Shown one piece after another: positions 62,501 through 64,000 of a stretch of 64,000 nucleotides of DNA. A model generated the notes under the pieces. That model had not been told where the DNA came from, searched no databases, and saw only the letters and a list, made by a program, of their open reading frames with translations. A program made the translations under genes and the position numbers. This DNA comes from Paenimyroides baculatum (GTDB lineage Bacteria > Bacteroidota > Bacteroidia > Flavobacteriales > Flavobacteriaceae). The stretch is taken from the NCBI RefSeq assembly GCF_008629655.1, contig NZ_VWSG01000001.1, positions 310,001-374,000 of the forward strand, given 5' to 3'. How positions within the stretch are numbered: position 1 is the stretch's first letter; each line of letters starts with the position of its first letter.

Positions 62501-63661
62501 TTAGGAGTCAATAGCTGTAATAAGATTTTCGATTTTCGATTTAAATTGAAGCTTTTCCAATATCTTCTCTATAGGAATTGAAACAATTGGTGCTCCAAAT
62601 GCATAGGGTAAAATTTGATATGGGTTAAAAATTATATCAATTGAATTTTTCGAAATTAAAAAATTTTCAAAATTCTCCCAATTCGAATCTAAAGAATTTT
62701 CAAAGAATGAGGATTCACTACTTGTTTTATATTTTTCTATCTCGCTTTCATCTTCAATATGATTTCTACAAATATCTTCTAAGCAATAATTTGAAATGAA
62801 TTTTAGTATATTTTCTTGATCTTCATATTTAAATAAACTTTGAAGTTCAATTTTGATTGTAGGATTTAGATAAAAGTTTAATCCAACAACACCATAATTA
62901 CCATGAGCTCCACCAGTATATTCATAAAAATTTTGGATCAAACTTGCAATTTTTGAATTCGTAAAATTTGAACTTATTGAAGTATCAAAACTCCAATTAT
63001 CCAGCTCTTGTCCAATTTCATTTTCAAAGTCATGATCAAAAATAGTTCTACGAGAGTTAACAATATATTCAGATATTTCACCATTTATTATATTATTTAT
63101 CTCAATTAATGAATTATTTGTTGTGTCTTTAAAATTAATTTTCGCAGTTGTAATTTCACCAGTAAAAAATTTAGCATTTATTTTTTCAACATTTGTAAGT
63201 TCCTCTGTCTCATATTTTTCATTACAACCAATTTTCTTTCTCTCGTATGAAAGATACTTTTCTTGCTGTATTTTTAATGATTGAAGAATTTGCTCAAACG
63301 TTTCTGTATCTTTGAATTCTATCCATTGAAATTTAGAGAGACTTTCAGGAGCTTCACATTTATTAATTTTAATTGGAATTAAATAGATATCATCTTCTAA
63401 TTTTTCTTCAAAATATTCTAAAGCATATTTAAATTCTCTTTGTACATATCCTCTTTTTTGAACGGATATTTCAGATAAAAGAAGAATTACATAGTTTGCA
63501 TCTTTTAGTGCTTTTTGAATTTCTAATTTCCATAATTGTCCAGGTAATAACTTTCGTTTATCTAACCAAGGCTTAAATCCATAATTTTCTAAAAAATCAT
63601 ATAATTTATCAGCAAAAATTAAATCTTCTTTTGCATAACTAATAAATATTTTGTCAAACAT
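62501..63661 (-). CDS. TIR-domain protein with RsiV/DUF3298-like C-terminal domain
   Basis: This 386-aa protein has no signal peptide or membrane helix. Residues 1 to about 135 form a TIR_2-type domain: FISYAKED (6-13), PWLDKRKLLPGQ (31-42), then KRGYVQREFKYAL with Glu76 at the place of the NADase catalytic Glu. Residues about 160-386 resemble the DUF3298 domain of RsiV/PdaC: YTGGAHGN (248-255) and later FNPYQILPYAFGAP (about 350-363). RsiV's domain binds lysozyme outside the cell; here it is predicted to be cytosolic. A TIR effector with a built-in sensor is the best guess, unproven. Confidence 0.8.
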   Translation of the reverse strand: MFDKIFISYAKEDLIFADKLYDFLENYGFKPWLDKRKLLPGQLWKLEIQKALKDANYVILLLSEISVQKRGYVQREFKYALEYFEEKLEDDIYLIPIKINKCEAPESLSKFQWIEFKDTETFEQILQSLKIQQEKYLSYERKKIGCNEKYETEELTNVEKINAKFFTGEITTAKINFKDTTNNSLIEINNIINGEISEYIVNSRRTIFDHDFENEIGQELDNWSFDTSISSNFTNSKIASLIQNFYEYTGGAHGNYGVVGLNFYLNPTIKIELQSLFKYEDQENILKFISNYCLEDICRNHIEDESEIEKYKTSSESSFFENSLDSNWENFENFLISKNSIDIIFNPYQILPYAFGAPIVSIPIEKILEKLQFKSKIENLITAIDS

Positions 63662-63682
63662 ATTTTATTGTAGAGTTTTTTG

Positions 63683-63696
63683 AAATTACAGCTAAC
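63683..63696. repeat. 14-bp boundary repeat, proximal copy
   Basis: AAATTACAGCTAAC, 22 nt upstream of the TIR start codon and identical to 62350-62363. Confidence 0.75.
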
Positions 63697-63785
63697 ACTC
63701 AAATATACGCAATTATTCTTTTTTTATACAAAAACTTCGTATAACCATAGAAGGCAGTTTTTTATGCGATGCATTTGCTGTAATT
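63684..63785. repeat. imperfect palindrome upstream of the TIR gene
   Basis: The ends AATTACAGC (63684-63692) and GCTGTAATT (63777-63785) are perfect inverses. Inside is the hairpin ATAC-aaaaacttc-GTAT (63726-63742). It may be the resident or preceding recombination site. Confidence 0.5.
63700..63734 (-). promoter_or_regulatory. promoter reading into the TIR cassette
   Basis: On the minus strand, TTTTTG (63734-63729), a 21-nt spacer and TATATTTG (63707-63700) give a good Bacteroidota promoter. The box ends 3 nt outside the cassette boundary, so transcription would start at the boundary repeat. Confidence 0.65.
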
Positions 63786-63814
63786 GCGCATAATTTTTAA
63801 ATATATGGACAAAA

Positions 63815-63842
63815 AAAGCCCAACATTATGTTGAGCTTTTTA
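63815..63842. terminator. terminator near the window end (copy B)
   Basis: GCCCAACAT-t-ATGTTGAGC stem with A and T runs on either side. It matches copy A at 62306-62333 at nearly all positions. Confidence 0.75.
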
Positions 63843-63915
63843 ATTATACTTTTAGATAAAACATATAGATATCAATCTTTCGTCTTTCATCTATTCTCTT
63901 TTATCTAAATAAATA

Positions 63916-64000
63916 TTACTTCTTAAAAAATCCGCCTAAAAGGTCTCCAAGGTTACCGTTTTTAACTGCACTTAAAGCATCATCGATACCTAATTTACCG
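63916..64000 (-). CDS. C-terminal end of an unidentified protein (cut by window edge)
   Basis: The minus-strand frame entering from the right edge ends with KLGIDDALSAVKNGNLGDLL, then GGFFKK and a TAA at 63918-63916. Only 27 codons are visible. The Gly/Leu-rich helical ending resembles small DUF937/YidB-like proteins, but this is not enough to name it. Confidence 0.5.
   Translation of the reverse strand, partial: GKLGIDDALSAVKNGNLGDLLGGFFKK

Larger units (their letters stand above)
62350..63696 (-). mobile_element. gene-cassette-like unit carrying the TIR gene
   Basis: A 14-bp direct repeat (AAATTACAGCTAAC on the plus strand) lies at 62350-62363 and 63683-63696. The 1.33-kb unit between holds one gene and, after its stop, an imperfect palindrome whose arms end in AGCTAAC and GTTAGCT. 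One gene plus one palindromic site, with the boundary sequence regenerated at both ends, is the layout of an integron cassette. The core GTTAGCT does not fit the strict GTTRRRY, and no integrase is in the window, so the class is an inference. Confidence 0.45.

Noticed and set aside
1..64000. tRNA, rRNA, CRISPR array or complete insertion sequence
   Set aside because: Intergenic regions were read for cloverleaf ends, regular repeat-spacer patterns and transposase frames; none was found.

Overview
The window comes from a member of the Bacteroidota, most likely the family Flavobacteriaceae; the genus cannot be fixed from sequence alone. The evidence is low GC, the Bacteroidota promoter -7 box TAnnTTTG (often TATATTTG) upstream of many genes, and type IX secretion/gliding genes (sprA, a porP/sprF-type gene). 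Family-typical proteins agree: DUF3276 PUR-like protein, leucine dehydrogenase, maeB-ruvA-sprA order, and an exbB-exbD-exbD-tonB cluster. Most of the window is ordinary housekeeping chromosome.

Layout. 1-2101: end of cytochrome oxidase subunit II and all of subunit I. 2210-8121: an accessory-looking stretch with an orphan secreted protein, a FAD monooxygenase between two identical 26-bp palindromic repeats, a 0.8-kb non-coding region with a candidate structured RNA, an XRE regulator, a two-repeat DUF4394 lipoprotein, a relic of a second FAD monooxygenase and a methyltransferase. 8238-10197: ruvB-queG. 10263-11393: a DUF3800 gene. 11719-21991: maeB, ruvA and the very large sprA. 22051-23562: gcvH, vanZ-like, deoC. 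23668-29420: a respiratory assembly block (heme O synthase, two COX3-type subunits, COX4, a Cys-less Sco-like protein, Sco, DUF420, small membrane protein) ending in tsaB. 29449-37762: mixed genes including a DUF255 thioredoxin-fold protein, NifU, PorP/SprF, gamma carbonic anhydrase, DUF3276 and an ABC exporter. 37924-42549: leucine dehydrogenase, nusB, DUF1573, yajC, a 52-aa lmo0937-type protein and kynurenine monooxygenase. 42568-52510: HerA-like ATPase, the ExbB/ExbD/TonB energising cluster with a second TonB, a PstS-like binding protein and a TPR protein, then queE and DUF2059. 52536-62300: methyltransferase, YkgJ, NamZ-type muramidase, LolC/E-type permease, Pit plus its PhoU-like partner, an acyl-CoA carboxylase beta subunit and an MFS exporter.

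The most unusual locus is 62300-63850. A TIR-domain protein with an RsiV/DUF3298-like C-terminus (62501-63661, minus strand) sits in a unit bounded by 14-bp direct repeats. An imperfect palindrome follows the gene, and a good promoter lies just outside the upstream boundary. This resembles an integron-type gene cassette, although the core sites are not canonical attC sites. Related terminators flank the unit. I infer a mobile immunity-type gene: TIR effector fused to a domain known elsewhere as a lysozyme sensor. No tRNA, rRNA, CRISPR array or complete insertion sequence was recognised.
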